DNA of 20,505 bases from Sphingobacteriales bacterium (GTDB lineage Bacteria > Bacteroidota > Bacteroidia > Chitinophagales > Chitinophagaceae), in assembly GCA_004294195.1 (NCBI GenBank), contig REAQ01000110.1, positions 1 to 20,505 of the forward strand. The letters are read 5' to 3'. The notes under the pieces were generated by a model, which was given only the letters and a program-made list of their open reading frames with translations, was not told the origin of the DNA and did no database searches. Positions within the stretch are counted from its first letter, which is position 1, and every line of letters begins with the position of its first letter. The translations under genes and the position numbers were made by a program. Shown one piece after another: positions 1 to 6,318 of this stretch.

Positions 1-1
1 C

Positions 2-76
2 AGCAATCATCTACTTTATCACGAAACTTTTCTAATGATCAACAATATGATGGGGATCAATGAGTTACTAAAATAA
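2..76 (+). CDS. Possible 3' end of an upstream gene (partial)
   Basis: Frame 2 is open from the window edge to a TAA at 74-76 and would encode 24 residues ending in GINELLK. It is followed by a short gap and then rmlA on the same strand, so it could be the end of another sugar-nucleotide or polysaccharide gene. The support is weak: frame 1 is also open to a TGA at 61-63, and 24 residues are too few to recognise a family. Confidence 0.3.
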   Translation, partial: SNHLLYHETFLMINNMMGINELLK

Positions 77-100
77 CTAATAACAAATAACCCAATCACC

Positions 101-108
101 TATTTTTG
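101..108 (+). promoter_or_regulatory. Bacteroidota -7-like element TAnnTTTG before rmlA
   Basis: TATTTTTG matches the Bacteroidota -7 consensus TAnnTTTG exactly and ends 4 nt before the rmlA ATG. No clear TTTG -33 element is seen 19-21 nt upstream. If used, transcription would start at or inside the start codon. Confidence 0.3.
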
Positions 109-112
109 TTGA

Positions 113-973
113 ATGAAAGGAATCATTCTGGCCGGTGGGTCCGGAACAAGGCTTTATCCAATCACATACGCCATCAGCAAACAGATCATGCCCGTGTATG
201 ATAAGCCGATGATTTACTATCCATTGTCTACCCTGATGCTTGCTGGCATCCGTGATATCCTGATCATCTCCACTCCTCATGATCTTCCCAATTTCAAAAA
301 GCTGTTTGGCGATGGCTCACAGTTTGGCATTTCCTTCAGCTACGCTGAACAGAATGAGCCGAATGGTCTCGCACAGGCTTTCGTTATAGGTGCAGATTTT
401 ATAGGTGGCGACAGTGTAGCGCTGGTGTTGGGAGACAATATATTTTATGGGTATGGGCTCGGGGAGCAACTGAGCAAAAACGCAAACCCGGATGGTGGTA
501 TCGTTTATGCTTATCATGTCAGTGATCCTGAAAGGTATGGAGTGGTGGAATTTGATGACGCCATGAGGGTGATCAGCATTGAAGAGAAGCCGAAAATACC
601 AAAGAGCAATTATGCCATTCCAGGTCTTTACTTTTATGACAATGACGTGGTGGATATTGCTAAAAACCTGAAGCCTTCTGCACGGGGCGAATATGAAATC
701 ACCGACGTCAATAAAACCTATCTAGCCAATGGCAAGTTGAATGTATGCCTGATGGACCGAGGCACCGCTTGGCTAGACACCGGAACATTTGACTCGTTGA
801 TTCAGGCTTCGCAGTTTGTGCAGGTGATAGAACAAAGGCAAGGCATTAAGATTGCTTGTATTGAGGAAATCGCTTACAGAAAAGGATTTATAAATAAAGA
901 ACAACTCCTGAAACTCATTGAACCACTGATGAAGAGTGGTTATGGTCAGTACATTCTGGATGTTGTACTCTAA
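113..973 (+). CDS. rmlA: Glucose-1-phosphate thymidylyltransferase RmlA
   Basis: This cytoplasmic enzyme joins dTTP and glucose-1-phosphate to make dTDP-glucose, the first step towards dTDP-L-rhamnose and other dTDP-sugars. At 286 residues it has the usual RmlA length. The N-terminal nucleotide-binding loop [11 protein letters not shown] lies at about residues 8-18. [16 protein letters not shown], the [10 protein letters not shown] stretch and [13 protein letters not shown] are characteristic of RmlA and separate it from UTP-using GalU/GlmU relatives. The start is fixed by the beta-strand MKGIILAGG at the very N-terminus. The stop is 9 nt before galE, so the two are probably cotranscribed. 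No rmlB, rmlC or rmlD is in the window; they may lie upstream or elsewhere. Confidence 0.95.
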   Translation: MKGIILAGGSGTRLYPITYAISKQIMPVYDKPMIYYPLSTLMLAGIRDILIISTPHDLPNFKKLFGDGSQFGISFSYAEQNEPNGLAQAFVIGADFIGGDSVALVLGDNIFYGYGLGEQLSKNANPDGGIVYAYHVSDPERYGVVEFDDAMRVISIEEKPKIPKSNYAIPGLYFYDNDVVDIAKNLKPSARGEYEITDVNKTYLANGKLNVCLMDRGTAWLDTGTFDSLIQASQFVQVIEQRQGIKIACIEEIAYRKGFINKEQLLKLIEPLMKSGYGQYILDVVL

Positions 974-982
974 AGACAACGT

Positions 983-1990
983 ATGAAGAAAATTCTCGTA
1001 ACAGGTGGTTGCGGATACATCGGCTCCCATACTATTGTGGACCTCATCCAGAATGGATATGATGTGGTTTCTGTGGATAATAATTCCCGGTCCGGCACAA
1101 GACTGATTGACCTTTGCAATTTTGACGATACCCACGCCATCTTCGCAGAGAATGAAGACATCATCGGTGTCATTCATTTTGCAGCGTATAAGGCCGTAGG
1201 AGAATCTGTGGTGAAGCCGATGATGTACTATGAAAACAACATGGTTTCGCTGATCAATCTGCTCCGCTGTGTTGAAGAATTCAAAACCCCATATTTTGTT
1301 TTTTCTTCCTCCTGCACGGTGTATGGCAGTCCGGATACCATTCCAGTGACGGAGGAAAATCCGGAGAAACCGGCTGAATCCCCATACGGAGCCACCAAAC
1401 AAATGGGAGAACGGATGATCCGTGATGTCACAAGAATCGCACCTGTTCGCTCTGCGTTGTTGCGATACTTCAATCCCGCCGGTGCTCACCCCACCAACCT
1501 TATTGGCGAATTCCCGATTGACAAGCCCCAAAACCTAACACCCGTAATCACGCAAACCGCCATTGGTAAGATGCAGCATATGCAGGTGTTCGGGGACGAT
1601 TATCCCACGAGGGATGGTACTTGCATCAGGGATTTCATTCACATCTGTGACCTTGCACACGCCCATACCCTTGCCCTGAAATTTCTCATGGAAAAGAGTC
1701 TGGGACTGGAATGCGATGTATTTAACCTCGGCACGGGTGATGGAATCACCGTCCTGGAAGCCATCCAGGCTTTTGAAAAAGTGACTGGACAGAAGTTGAA
1801 TTACAGCATTGGACCCAGAAGACCAGGCGATATCATGGCCATTTATGCCAACAGGGATAAAGCCAAGGAGGAACTGGGCTGGACGCCGAAGTTCAACCTG
1901 GAAGATATCATGAAAACGGCCTGGCAATGGGAACAGAAGCTCAAGTCTGATGAACAGTTCTATGCGGGCAGGAATATACAATTGAATTAG
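983..1990 (+). CDS. galE: UDP-glucose 4-epimerase GalE with an apparent internal deletion
   Basis: This extended short-chain dehydrogenase interconverts UDP-glucose and UDP-galactose using tightly bound NAD+. The NAD loop GGCGYIGSH is at residues 8-16, the serine cluster SSSCTVYG at 108-115, and the catalytic Y135-xxx-K139 in SPYGATK. YFNPAGAHP, RDGTCIRDFIH and GPRRPGD are typical C-terminal substrate-domain motifs. It has 335 residues and sits 9 nt after rmlA. The odd point is the N-terminal fold: the adenine-ribose-binding D32-N33 is followed only 11 residues later by the D43-L44 that matches E. coli D58-I59, which lies 27 residues after E. coli D31. About 16 residues (roughly one helix plus one strand of the Rossmann fold) are missing without loss of frame. 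The enzyme may be impaired or altered, or the sequence may contain an error. Confidence 0.9.
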   Translation: MKKILVTGGCGYIGSHTIVDLIQNGYDVVSVDNNSRSGTRLIDLCNFDDTHAIFAENEDIIGVIHFAAYKAVGESVVKPMMYYENNMVSLINLLRCVEEFKTPYFVFSSSCTVYGSPDTIPVTEENPEKPAESPYGATKQMGERMIRDVTRIAPVRSALLRYFNPAGAHPTNLIGEFPIDKPQNLTPVITQTAIGKMQHMQVFGDDYPTRDGTCIRDFIHICDLAHAHTLALKFLMEKSLGLECDVFNLGTGDGITVLEAIQAFEKVTGQKLNYSIGPRRPGDIMAIYANRDKAKEELGWTPKFNLEDIMKTAWQWEQKLKSDEQFYAGRNIQLN

Positions 1991-2052
1991 GGTGAGGGTT
2001 TAGGATAGACCATTAGAAAAAAACTCTACACCCTCAACCTAAAAACTCGCCC
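1990..2052. repeat. Imperfect inverted repeat after the galE stop
   Basis: GGGTGAGGGTTTAGG (1990-2004) is complementary at 12 of 15 positions to CCTAAAAACTCGCCC (2038-2052), with a 33-nt spacer containing an A-run. The left arm starts on the last base of the galE stop. The GGGTGAG arm resembles the perfect hairpin at 9761-9830. It may act as a 3'-end structure for rmlA-galE, but no U-run follows the right arm. Confidence 0.5.
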
Positions 2053-2059
2053 TTGTCCG

Positions 2060-2067
2060 TACATTTG
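2060..2067 (+). promoter_or_regulatory. TAnnTTTG element 4 nt before the transketolase start
   Basis: TACATTTG is an exact match to the Bacteroidota -7 consensus and is followed by CGGC and then the ATG at 2072. No good TTTG box lies at the expected -33 distance. The spacing to the ATG equals that seen for rmlA and for the MBL gene. Confidence 0.35.
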
Positions 2068-2071
2068 CGGC

Positions 2072-3028
2072 ATGTTAAAAGACATACAGGTTACTGGTCA
2101 AAAAGATACTCGTAGTGGCTTCGGTGATGGCATTTACGAGCTAGGACAGGAAAACCCTAATGTGGTTGCCCTAACCGCTGACCTCGCAGGATCCTTAAAG
2201 CTGAATGCATTTATTAAAGCCTTTCCTGAAAGATTTTTTCAGATCGGAATAGCAGAAGCCAATATGATCAGCATTGCCGCAGGATTAACCATTGGTGGCA
2301 AGATCCCCTACACTACAACCTTCGCCAACTTTTCTACCGGCAGGGTTTATGACCAGATCAGGCAATCTGTTGCCTACTCAGGCAAAAATGTAAAAATATG
2401 TGCATCCCACGCAGGTCTAACCCTGGGTGAAGATGGCGCCACACACCAGATCCTGGAAGACATCGGCCTGATGAAGATGCTCCCTGGCATGACAGTGATT
2501 GTTCCATGTGATTACAACCAAACCAAGGCCGCAACCAAGGCTATCGCTGCTTATAACGGTCCCGTATACCTGCGTTTTGGCCGTCCATCCTGGCCCATCT
2601 TCACTTCAGCCACTGAGCCATTCCAGATGGGTAAAGCACAGCAATTTGCTGAAGGCAAGGATGTTAGCATTTTTGCCTGTGGCCACATGGTATGGAAAGC
2701 CATTGAAGCCGGAAAAATCCTGGAAGAAAAAGGATTCTCCGTTGACCTGATCAATATCCACACCATTAAACCTTTGGACGTTGAGGCAGTCATACAATCC
2801 ATCAGCAAAACGGGTTGTGCCGTTACCGTAGAGGAACACAATGTGATCGGCGGATTGGGCGACAGTATTGCGCAAGTAGCCGCCAAACACAAACCTGTAC
2901 CCATCGAAATGATCGGCACCAACGATACATTCGGCGAGAGCGGAACCCCTACTCAACTGCTGCAGAAATATGGACTGGACACACCCAATATTGTAGCTGC
3001 TGCTGAAAAGGTGATGGCCAGAAAATAG
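2072..3028 (+). CDS. Transketolase, C-terminal subunit of a split enzyme
   Basis: This protein carries the pyrimidine-binding and C-terminal domains of transketolase (318 residues). Transketolase moves two-carbon units between ketose and aldose phosphates in the non-oxidative pentose phosphate pathway. The thiamine-diphosphate-activating glutamate is E62 in GIAEANM. The GEDGATHQ motif follows at about residue 118, and the C-terminal domain with EEHNVIGGLG and the GESGTP stretch completes the half. A full-length single-chain transketolase is about 650 residues; many bacteria split it into two genes, so this is a natural subunit rather than a truncation. Unusually, the partner N-terminal (diphosphate-binding) subunit is not next to it: galE lies upstream and a sigma factor downstream. 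The partner must be elsewhere if the enzyme is functional. DXS-like or pyruvate-dehydrogenase-beta relatives are less likely given the transketolase-type motifs. Confidence 0.9.
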   Translation: MLKDIQVTGQKDTRSGFGDGIYELGQENPNVVALTADLAGSLKLNAFIKAFPERFFQIGIAEANMISIAAGLTIGGKIPYTTTFANFSTGRVYDQIRQSVAYSGKNVKICASHAGLTLGEDGATHQILEDIGLMKMLPGMTVIVPCDYNQTKAATKAIAAYNGPVYLRFGRPSWPIFTSATEPFQMGKAQQFAEGKDVSIFACGHMVWKAIEAGKILEEKGFSVDLINIHTIKPLDVEAVIQSISKTGCAVTVEEHNVIGGLGDSIAQVAAKHKPVPIEMIGTNDTFGESGTPTQLLQKYGLDTPNIVAAAEKVMARK

Positions 3029-3066
3029 GCTGCATCCGCTTGGATGATGCTGTTTGAAAAAAACAA

Positions 3067-3618
3067 ATGGCCATAACAACTGACGACAAAGAACTTCTTG
3101 AATTGTTCCGCGACCCATCCCAGAGGGAACGCGCGTATACGGCTATCGTCAAAAAGTACCAGGAAAAAATTTATTGGCACGTCAGGCGGATGGTTATTGA
3201 CCATGATGATGCGCATGATGTAGTACAGAATGTGTTTATCAAAGTCTGGAAAAGCCTTGATAATTTCCGCGAAGATGCCAAGCTATATACCTGGCTATAC
3301 CGTATCGCCAGCAATGAATCCCTGACTTTCATCGAACAACAAAAAAAGCGACAGACCGTATCTTTTGATGGTGAGCAATCTGGAATGGCTGATCGATTAA
3401 AAGCGGACAAGGATTTTGATGCCAATAAACTGGAATGGAAACTGCAACTGGCTATCCAGCAACTCCCGGAAAAACAAAAACTGGTTTTCTCGCTTAGGTA
3501 TTACGATGAAATGCCATATGAAGACATGAGCCGAATCCTTGAAACCTCTGAGGGCGCTTTGAAAGCGAGCTACCATCATGCGGTCAAGAAAATTGAAGAA
3601 TATATCCTGAATCATTAA
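3067..3618 (+). CDS. RNA polymerase sigma-70 factor, ECF subfamily
   Basis: This is an extracytoplasmic-function sigma factor of 183 residues with only regions 2 and 4. Region 2 (about residues 21-95) contains the DDAHDVVQNVFIKVWKSL helix that binds core polymerase and the -10 element, and the TWLYRIASN segment. Region 4 (about 124-178) has LPEKQKLVFSLRYYDEMPYEDM followed by a helix-turn-helix (ILETSEGALKASYHHAVKKI) for -35 recognition. An in-frame TGA at 3055-3057 rules out a longer start. It lies 38 nt after the transketolase gene, with a small hairpin (CATCC-GCTT-GGATG, 3033-3046) in the gap, and 25 nt before a membrane protein likely to be its anti-sigma factor. It therefore probably responds to an envelope signal; the regulon cannot be told from this window. 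Confidence 0.93.
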   Translation: MAITTDDKELLELFRDPSQRERAYTAIVKKYQEKIYWHVRRMVIDHDDAHDVVQNVFIKVWKSLDNFREDAKLYTWLYRIASNESLTFIEQQKKRQTVSFDGEQSGMADRLKADKDFDANKLEWKLQLAIQQLPEKQKLVFSLRYYDEMPYEDMSRILETSEGALKASYHHAVKKIEEYILNH

Positions 3619-3643
3619 ACCACGAATGCCTAAAACCGTCTAA

Positions 3644-4261
3644 ATGATGATGCGTGGAAAGTCTGACATACAAGTAGAGCTGGAGAGCTTAAGCAAGGAG
3701 GTATCGGAAATCCCTGTGAAACAGGTGTTTACCGTTCCAGAGGGCTATTTTGACCTTCTTCCGGAGCTGATCCTTGATAGGATCAGGGCGATGGAAGGAG
3801 AACATGAAGAAGAAATTTCTTCCCTTTCACCCTTGCTTGCTGGCATCTCCAGAAAGATGCCGATGAGCGTTCCTGAAGGATACTTCAGCGAGGTCCGGTT
3901 TCCATCCGAAACAGCGGCAAAATCACCTTCACCTGTAGTAAGTATGCCAAAGAACAGGTTCAGGCTCTACGCTGTGGCAGCTTCGTTAATAGCCATCTTG
4001 GGATTTGGGACTTTGATATACAATATGAGTCAACTGCAGGGAAGCTTAGACCCGTTGAGTGTTAGTAAAGAACTTCCGAAAGTGAGTGAAAAGGAAATGG
4101 ATGAATTCCTGAGTGGATTCCCGGATATCACCGTCCCCGAGCCAATCGTTGTGGCTGGTAATCCTGCTGAAGCAGAAGAGATGATGCGCGATATTGATGA
4201 AGAAGGCCTGAAGGATTTTCTATCAGACCAACCTGAAATAACACCCCAAAAATTGAATTAA
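3644..4261 (+). CDS. Single-pass membrane protein, putative anti-sigma factor
   Basis: This 205-residue protein has a cytoplasm-like N-terminal half, one hydrophobic helix at about residues 107-127 preceded by KNRFR (N-in, C-out by the positive-inside rule), and an acidic C-terminal half. Two internal repeats are visible: VPEGYF at 31-36 and 76-81 in the N-terminal half, and (D/E)FLSxxP(D/E)IT at 154-163 and 191-200 in the C-terminal half. Its place directly after an ECF sigma gene and 2 nt before a secreted Spy/CpxP-like protein suggests it holds the sigma factor at the membrane and contacts the periplasmic partner. This role is inferred from context; no zinc-binding anti-sigma (HxxxCxxC) motif is present. 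Three ATGs in a row (3644, 3647, 3650) make the exact start uncertain by two residues. Confidence 0.75.
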   Translation: MMMRGKSDIQVELESLSKEVSEIPVKQVFTVPEGYFDLLPELILDRIRAMEGEHEEEISSLSPLLAGISRKMPMSVPEGYFSEVRFPSETAAKSPSPVVSMPKNRFRLYAVAASLIAILGFGTLIYNMSQLQGSLDPLSVSKELPKVSEKEMDEFLSGFPDITVPEPIVVAGNPAEAEEMMRDIDEEGLKDFLSDQPEITPQKLN

Positions 4262-4263
4262 AC

Positions 4264-4665
4264 ATGAGAAAGATTTTATACCTGATGCTATTGTTGCTGC
4301 CTTTTTCGGGCATGGCCCAGGACGGCCTCCGTAATAACGAAAATCGCCAGCGGTTGGAAGCCATCCAAATCGCCTTTCTGACGAAGGAGCTGAGCTTAAC
4401 TACTCAGGATGCAGAGAAATTTTGGCCGGTTTATAATAAGTATCAGGACGAACTAAGGGGTCTGCTCAAAAACGGTGGAGAAGAAGATGTGCTGACCCGC
4501 CAGCAAAAAGCGTTGGATGTCCGTAAGAAGTATAAACCTGATTTTGTGAAGATCCTTGGCGGAGACCGGACAAACAAGCTGTTTCAGGCGGAAGACAAGT
4601 TCAGGGAGATGGTTAAGCGGGAACTTCAGAACCGGCAAAAAAAGCGGGCAGGGAACCAGCGATAG
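4264..4665 (+). CDS. Secreted Spy/CpxP-like protein, putative sensor of the ECF module
   Basis: This is a 133-residue secreted protein. The first 18 or so residues (MRKILYLMLLLLPFSGMAQ) form a signal peptide with a probable cleavage site near GMAQ. The mature part is almost entirely helical and highly charged. It contains LTTQDAEKFWPVYNKYQDEL at about residues 45-64, which resembles the LTxxEAxxFWPxYxxY pattern of small periplasmic helical proteins related in outline to Spy/CpxP. It starts 2 nt after the putative anti-sigma stop and ends the gene run. Known CpxP-like or CnrX-like proteins sense misfolded protein or metals next to membrane regulators, so a sensing role is plausible but not shown here. 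It lacks the His/Met-rich metal patches typical of CnrX. Confidence 0.7.
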   Translation: MRKILYLMLLLLPFSGMAQDGLRNNENRQRLEAIQIAFLTKELSLTTQDAEKFWPVYNKYQDELRGLLKNGGEEDVLTRQQKALDVRKKYKPDFVKILGGDRTNKLFQAEDKFREMVKRELQNRQKKRAGNQR

Positions 4666-4688
4666 GTCGGCAAAAAAAAATCGCGGAC

Positions 4689-4720
4689 TTGTATGTATTA
4701 AACAAAATATTGTACTTTTA
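4689..4720 (+). promoter_or_regulatory. Candidate Bacteroidota promoter TTG-N21-TACTTTTA
   Basis: TTG (4689-4691) and TACTTTTA (4713-4720; 7 of 8 to TAnnTTTG) are separated by 21 nt, within the range known for Bacteroidota promoters. Nothing coding on the + strand follows, only a terminator hairpin about 30 nt further on. Confidence 0.3.
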
Positions 4721-4725
4721 CTTTG

Positions 4726-4777
4726 GTGTTTTTCATAGGTTAGCAACGGCTGGCTCTTTCTAGGGCTAGCCTTTTTT
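4726..4777 (+). ncRNA. Candidate small RNA between promoter-like and terminator elements
   Basis: If the promoter-like pair at 4689-4720 is active, transcription would begin near 4726 and stop at the intrinsic terminator at 4748-4777. The RNA would be about 50 nt, with an unpaired 5' segment (GTGTTTTTCATAGGTTAGC) and a terminal hairpin. The stretch is intergenic and AT-rich upstream. It could instead be only the 3' leader and terminator of the sigma-factor operon. No known RNA family is recognised. Confidence 0.25.
4748..4777 (+). terminator. Rho-independent terminator for the + strand operon
   Basis: GGCTGGC (4748-4754) pairs with GCTAGCC (4765-4771) over 7 bp including one G-U wobble, with a 10-nt loop, and is followed by six T residues (4772-4777). 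It terminates the + strand transcript of the sigma module or a small RNA. It touches the stop codon of the convergent VWA gene at 4776-4778. There is no T-run on the opposite side, so it should work in one direction only. Confidence 0.75.
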
Positions 4778-5390
4778 ATTGGAAGTCGATTACGGTTGAC
4801 CTGACCAACTCGGCAAGTTTCTTGACATCTGCTTCTTCGTTCACTAAGGTGATCACCTTCAACTTGAGTTCTTCCGTAACGTATTTAACCGCTTTTTCTG
4901 CAGAGGGTCCCTTCCCTACTATGACACAGGTTAAGCGAATATCCTTGCGCTTTTCTACAAGGGATTTCGTAAATGGATTTAATGCAAACTCTCCATCAGT
5001 AACAAGGAAAACGTGGTTCTCGTCAAGGAGCTTCAATTTATCTGATTGCTCAAAAGCATCATAAATTCCCCTGTTGATATTAGTGGCAGCCGCAGTTGAG
5101 CGTACCCGTTTAAGCATCTGCAGCAATGAATCAGACCCTGAAAATGAAGAAGAACTGTACAGGGTTTCCACCACGGTACCAAAAGTCAGTAAGCTCACGC
5201 GATCCTTCGTATTCAGCACCTTACAAAGTTCTTCTGTTGATTTTTGCAGAAGTTCCATCTTGTGGTCCTTCCCCATACTATTGCTGATATCCAACAGAAA
5301 AACAATGTTGGATGCATGAGACTGTCCGTAGCTACTCCACGTCAGCATCACCATACATATAACTGTTCCGATGAATGGCCTGATGTTCAT
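4776..5390 (-). CDS. Secreted von Willebrand factor A domain protein
   Basis: This 204-residue protein has an N-terminal signal peptide (about residues 1-22, ending WSSYGQ) and one VWA domain filling the rest. The metal-ion-dependent adhesion site is complete: D34-x-S36-x-S38, T103 in AATNINRG, and D132 in TDGEF. VWA domains bind a protein partner through a Mg2+ ion; the ligand here is unknown. No transmembrane helix follows the domain, so it is probably periplasmic or surface-exposed rather than a BatA/BatB-type membrane protein. Its ATG overlaps the stop of the upstream MBL-fold gene by 4 nt (ATGA), which suggests translational coupling. The 3' end abuts the convergent terminator of the sigma operon. 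Confidence 0.85.
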   Translation of the reverse strand: MNIRPFIGTVICMVMLTWSSYGQSHASNIVFLLDISNSMGKDHKMELLQKSTEELCKVLNTKDRVSLLTFGTVVETLYSSSSFSGSDSLLQMLKRVRSTAAATNINRGIYDAFEQSDKLKLLDENHVFLVTDGEFALNPFTKSLVEKRKDIRLTCVIVGKGPSAEKAVKYVTEELKLKVITLVNEEADVKKLAELVRSTVIDFQ

Positions 5391-6133
5391 CCTGCTTTTA
5401 CAAAAGGGGTCCTAATGTCATGATAAAATAAGAAGGTCCATCCTTCTTCCTGGCCTTTCGCCCACCATTCCTGGCGCAGTTCCATTGCCCGTTTTCCATC
5501 AGCATCATACTTCGCAACAAAACGGCTTTTCATCTGATGCAATTGGGGAGCTTCATCGCCACCAAAGAAAACGGTTTCCCCGTCTTCCCTGATCCAGAAT
5601 ACCTGGTGGAAAGGACTATGTCCGCCGCTCCACTGATACGTGATGTAGCCATCAATCATTCCTTGGCCATCTAACAACTGAATCTTCTCCATCTGACGGA
5701 ACACCTCTAACTCTTCTGGTTGGAAGGAGGGCCTGCCTTTTTCAAACGCATAGGCAAGTTCCTTTTCACTAACGTAATAGGTGGCATTTGGAAAACTTAC
5801 ATGATAATGCCCGAGCAGTTTGTTTTCCAGTCCGGCCCCACCTGCATGATCTTTATGAAGATGACTCATGAGCACCTTAGTGACATCCAGCGGATTGATA
5901 TCATGGTCCAGCAAATGCTGATGAATCTGCAGATTTCCATCGGCATTATGAAAACCCAATCCGGTATCTAACAGGATGATATCTTTACTGGTGACCACCA
6001 CAAAGGGCTGGATCTCCACCAGAATACTGCCGGCCGGCCTGTTGGTCAAAGAATCTCTGTCTGTGTCAAAGGGGACAAAACGTTTGGTTCCATCGATACT
6101 GAAAGAGCCTTCAGACAGGGGGATGATGTTCAT
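5387..6133 (-). CDS. MBL-fold metallo-hydrolase, lactonase-like
   Basis: This is a metallo-beta-lactamase-fold hydrolase of 248 residues. The dinuclear metal site is seen as H91-x-H93-x-D95-H96 (SHLHKDHAGG), H172 in GGHSPFH, D193 in GGDEAP, and H238 in FYHD. The layout is close to AHL-lactonase-like or general MBL hydrolases; the substrate cannot be told. No signal peptide is seen, so it is cytoplasmic. The frame stays open upstream to 6268, but that extension is made of the 8-bp repeat array and GC-rich palindrome and encodes a periodic, unnatural peptide. The start at 6133 (MNIIPLSEG) is therefore preferred, and a TAnnTTTG element lies 4 nt before it. It is downstream of rodA and overlaps the VWA gene by 4 nt. 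Confidence 0.9.
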   Translation of the reverse strand: MNIIPLSEGSFSIDGTKRFVPFDTDRDSLTNRPAGSILVEIQPFVVVTSKDIILLDTGLGFHNADGNLQIHQHLLDHDINPLDVTKVLMSHLHKDHAGGAGLENKLLGHYHVSFPNATYYVSEKELAYAFEKGRPSFQPEELEVFRQMEKIQLLDGQGMIDGYITYQWSGGHSPFHQVFWIREDGETVFFGGDEAPQLHQMKSRFVAKYDADGKRAMELRQEWWAKGQEEGWTFLFYHDIRTPFVKAG

Positions 6134-6137
6134 GAGG

Positions 6138-6145
6138 CAAAAATA
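6138..6145 (-). promoter_or_regulatory. TAnnTTTG element 4 nt before the MBL gene start
   Basis: On the minus strand TATTTTTG is followed by CCTC and then the ATG at 6133. It is an exact -7 consensus match and supports the shorter start for the MBL gene. The -33 position would fall inside the 8-bp repeat array and shows no TTTG. Confidence 0.35.
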
Positions 6146-6152
6146 CGATGTT

Positions 6153-6318
6153 AATGTGGCAATGCGGTAGTGCGGTAATGCGGTAATGCGGTAATGTAGG
6201 AAGCGCGGCCGTGCGTTGCCGGCCTGCGCAGAAAGACACGGAGTAACAGCGGGCGCGCCGCAACGCAAGGCGCGCCTTCCTTCATTGCCGCACTACCGCA
6301 TTGCCACATTGCCTCATT
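6153..6318. repeat. 166-bp palindromic element with 8-bp tandem repeats in both arms
   Basis: The left arm (6153-6196) is 5.5 copies of an 8-bp unit AATGCGGT with variants AATGTGGC and AGTGCGGT. The right arm (6283-6318) is 4.5 copies in the opposite orientation. Between them is a GC-rich core in which 6199-6229 and about 6249-6280 are again roughly complementary (shared GGAAG, CGCG and TGCGTTGC segments), leaving a loop AGAAAGACACGGAGTAACA. The right end includes the rodA stop codon (6317-6319). A solo array of the same unit is at 13681-13716. It has no coding capacity and looks like an intergenic palindromic repeat family. Confidence 0.75.

Noticed and set aside
773..1531. 252-residue open frame on the minus strand opposite rmlA/galE
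   Set aside because: It is antisense to two clearly conserved genes and its sequence is rich in His/Arg/Cys with no recognisable domain.
2072..3028. Truncated transketolase pseudogene
   Set aside because: The length and domain limits match the known C-terminal subunit of split transketolases, and the start begins cleanly at the domain border.
6134..6268. 45-residue N-terminal extension of the MBL gene upstream of 6133
   Set aside because: It translates the 8-bp repeat array and GC-rich palindrome into a periodic peptide (ALPHYRI type). The family N-terminus and a -7 element both support the start at 6133.
6153..6318. CRISPR-like array
   Set aside because: The repeats are 8 bp, directly tandem without spacers, and inverted between the arms; there are no cas genes.
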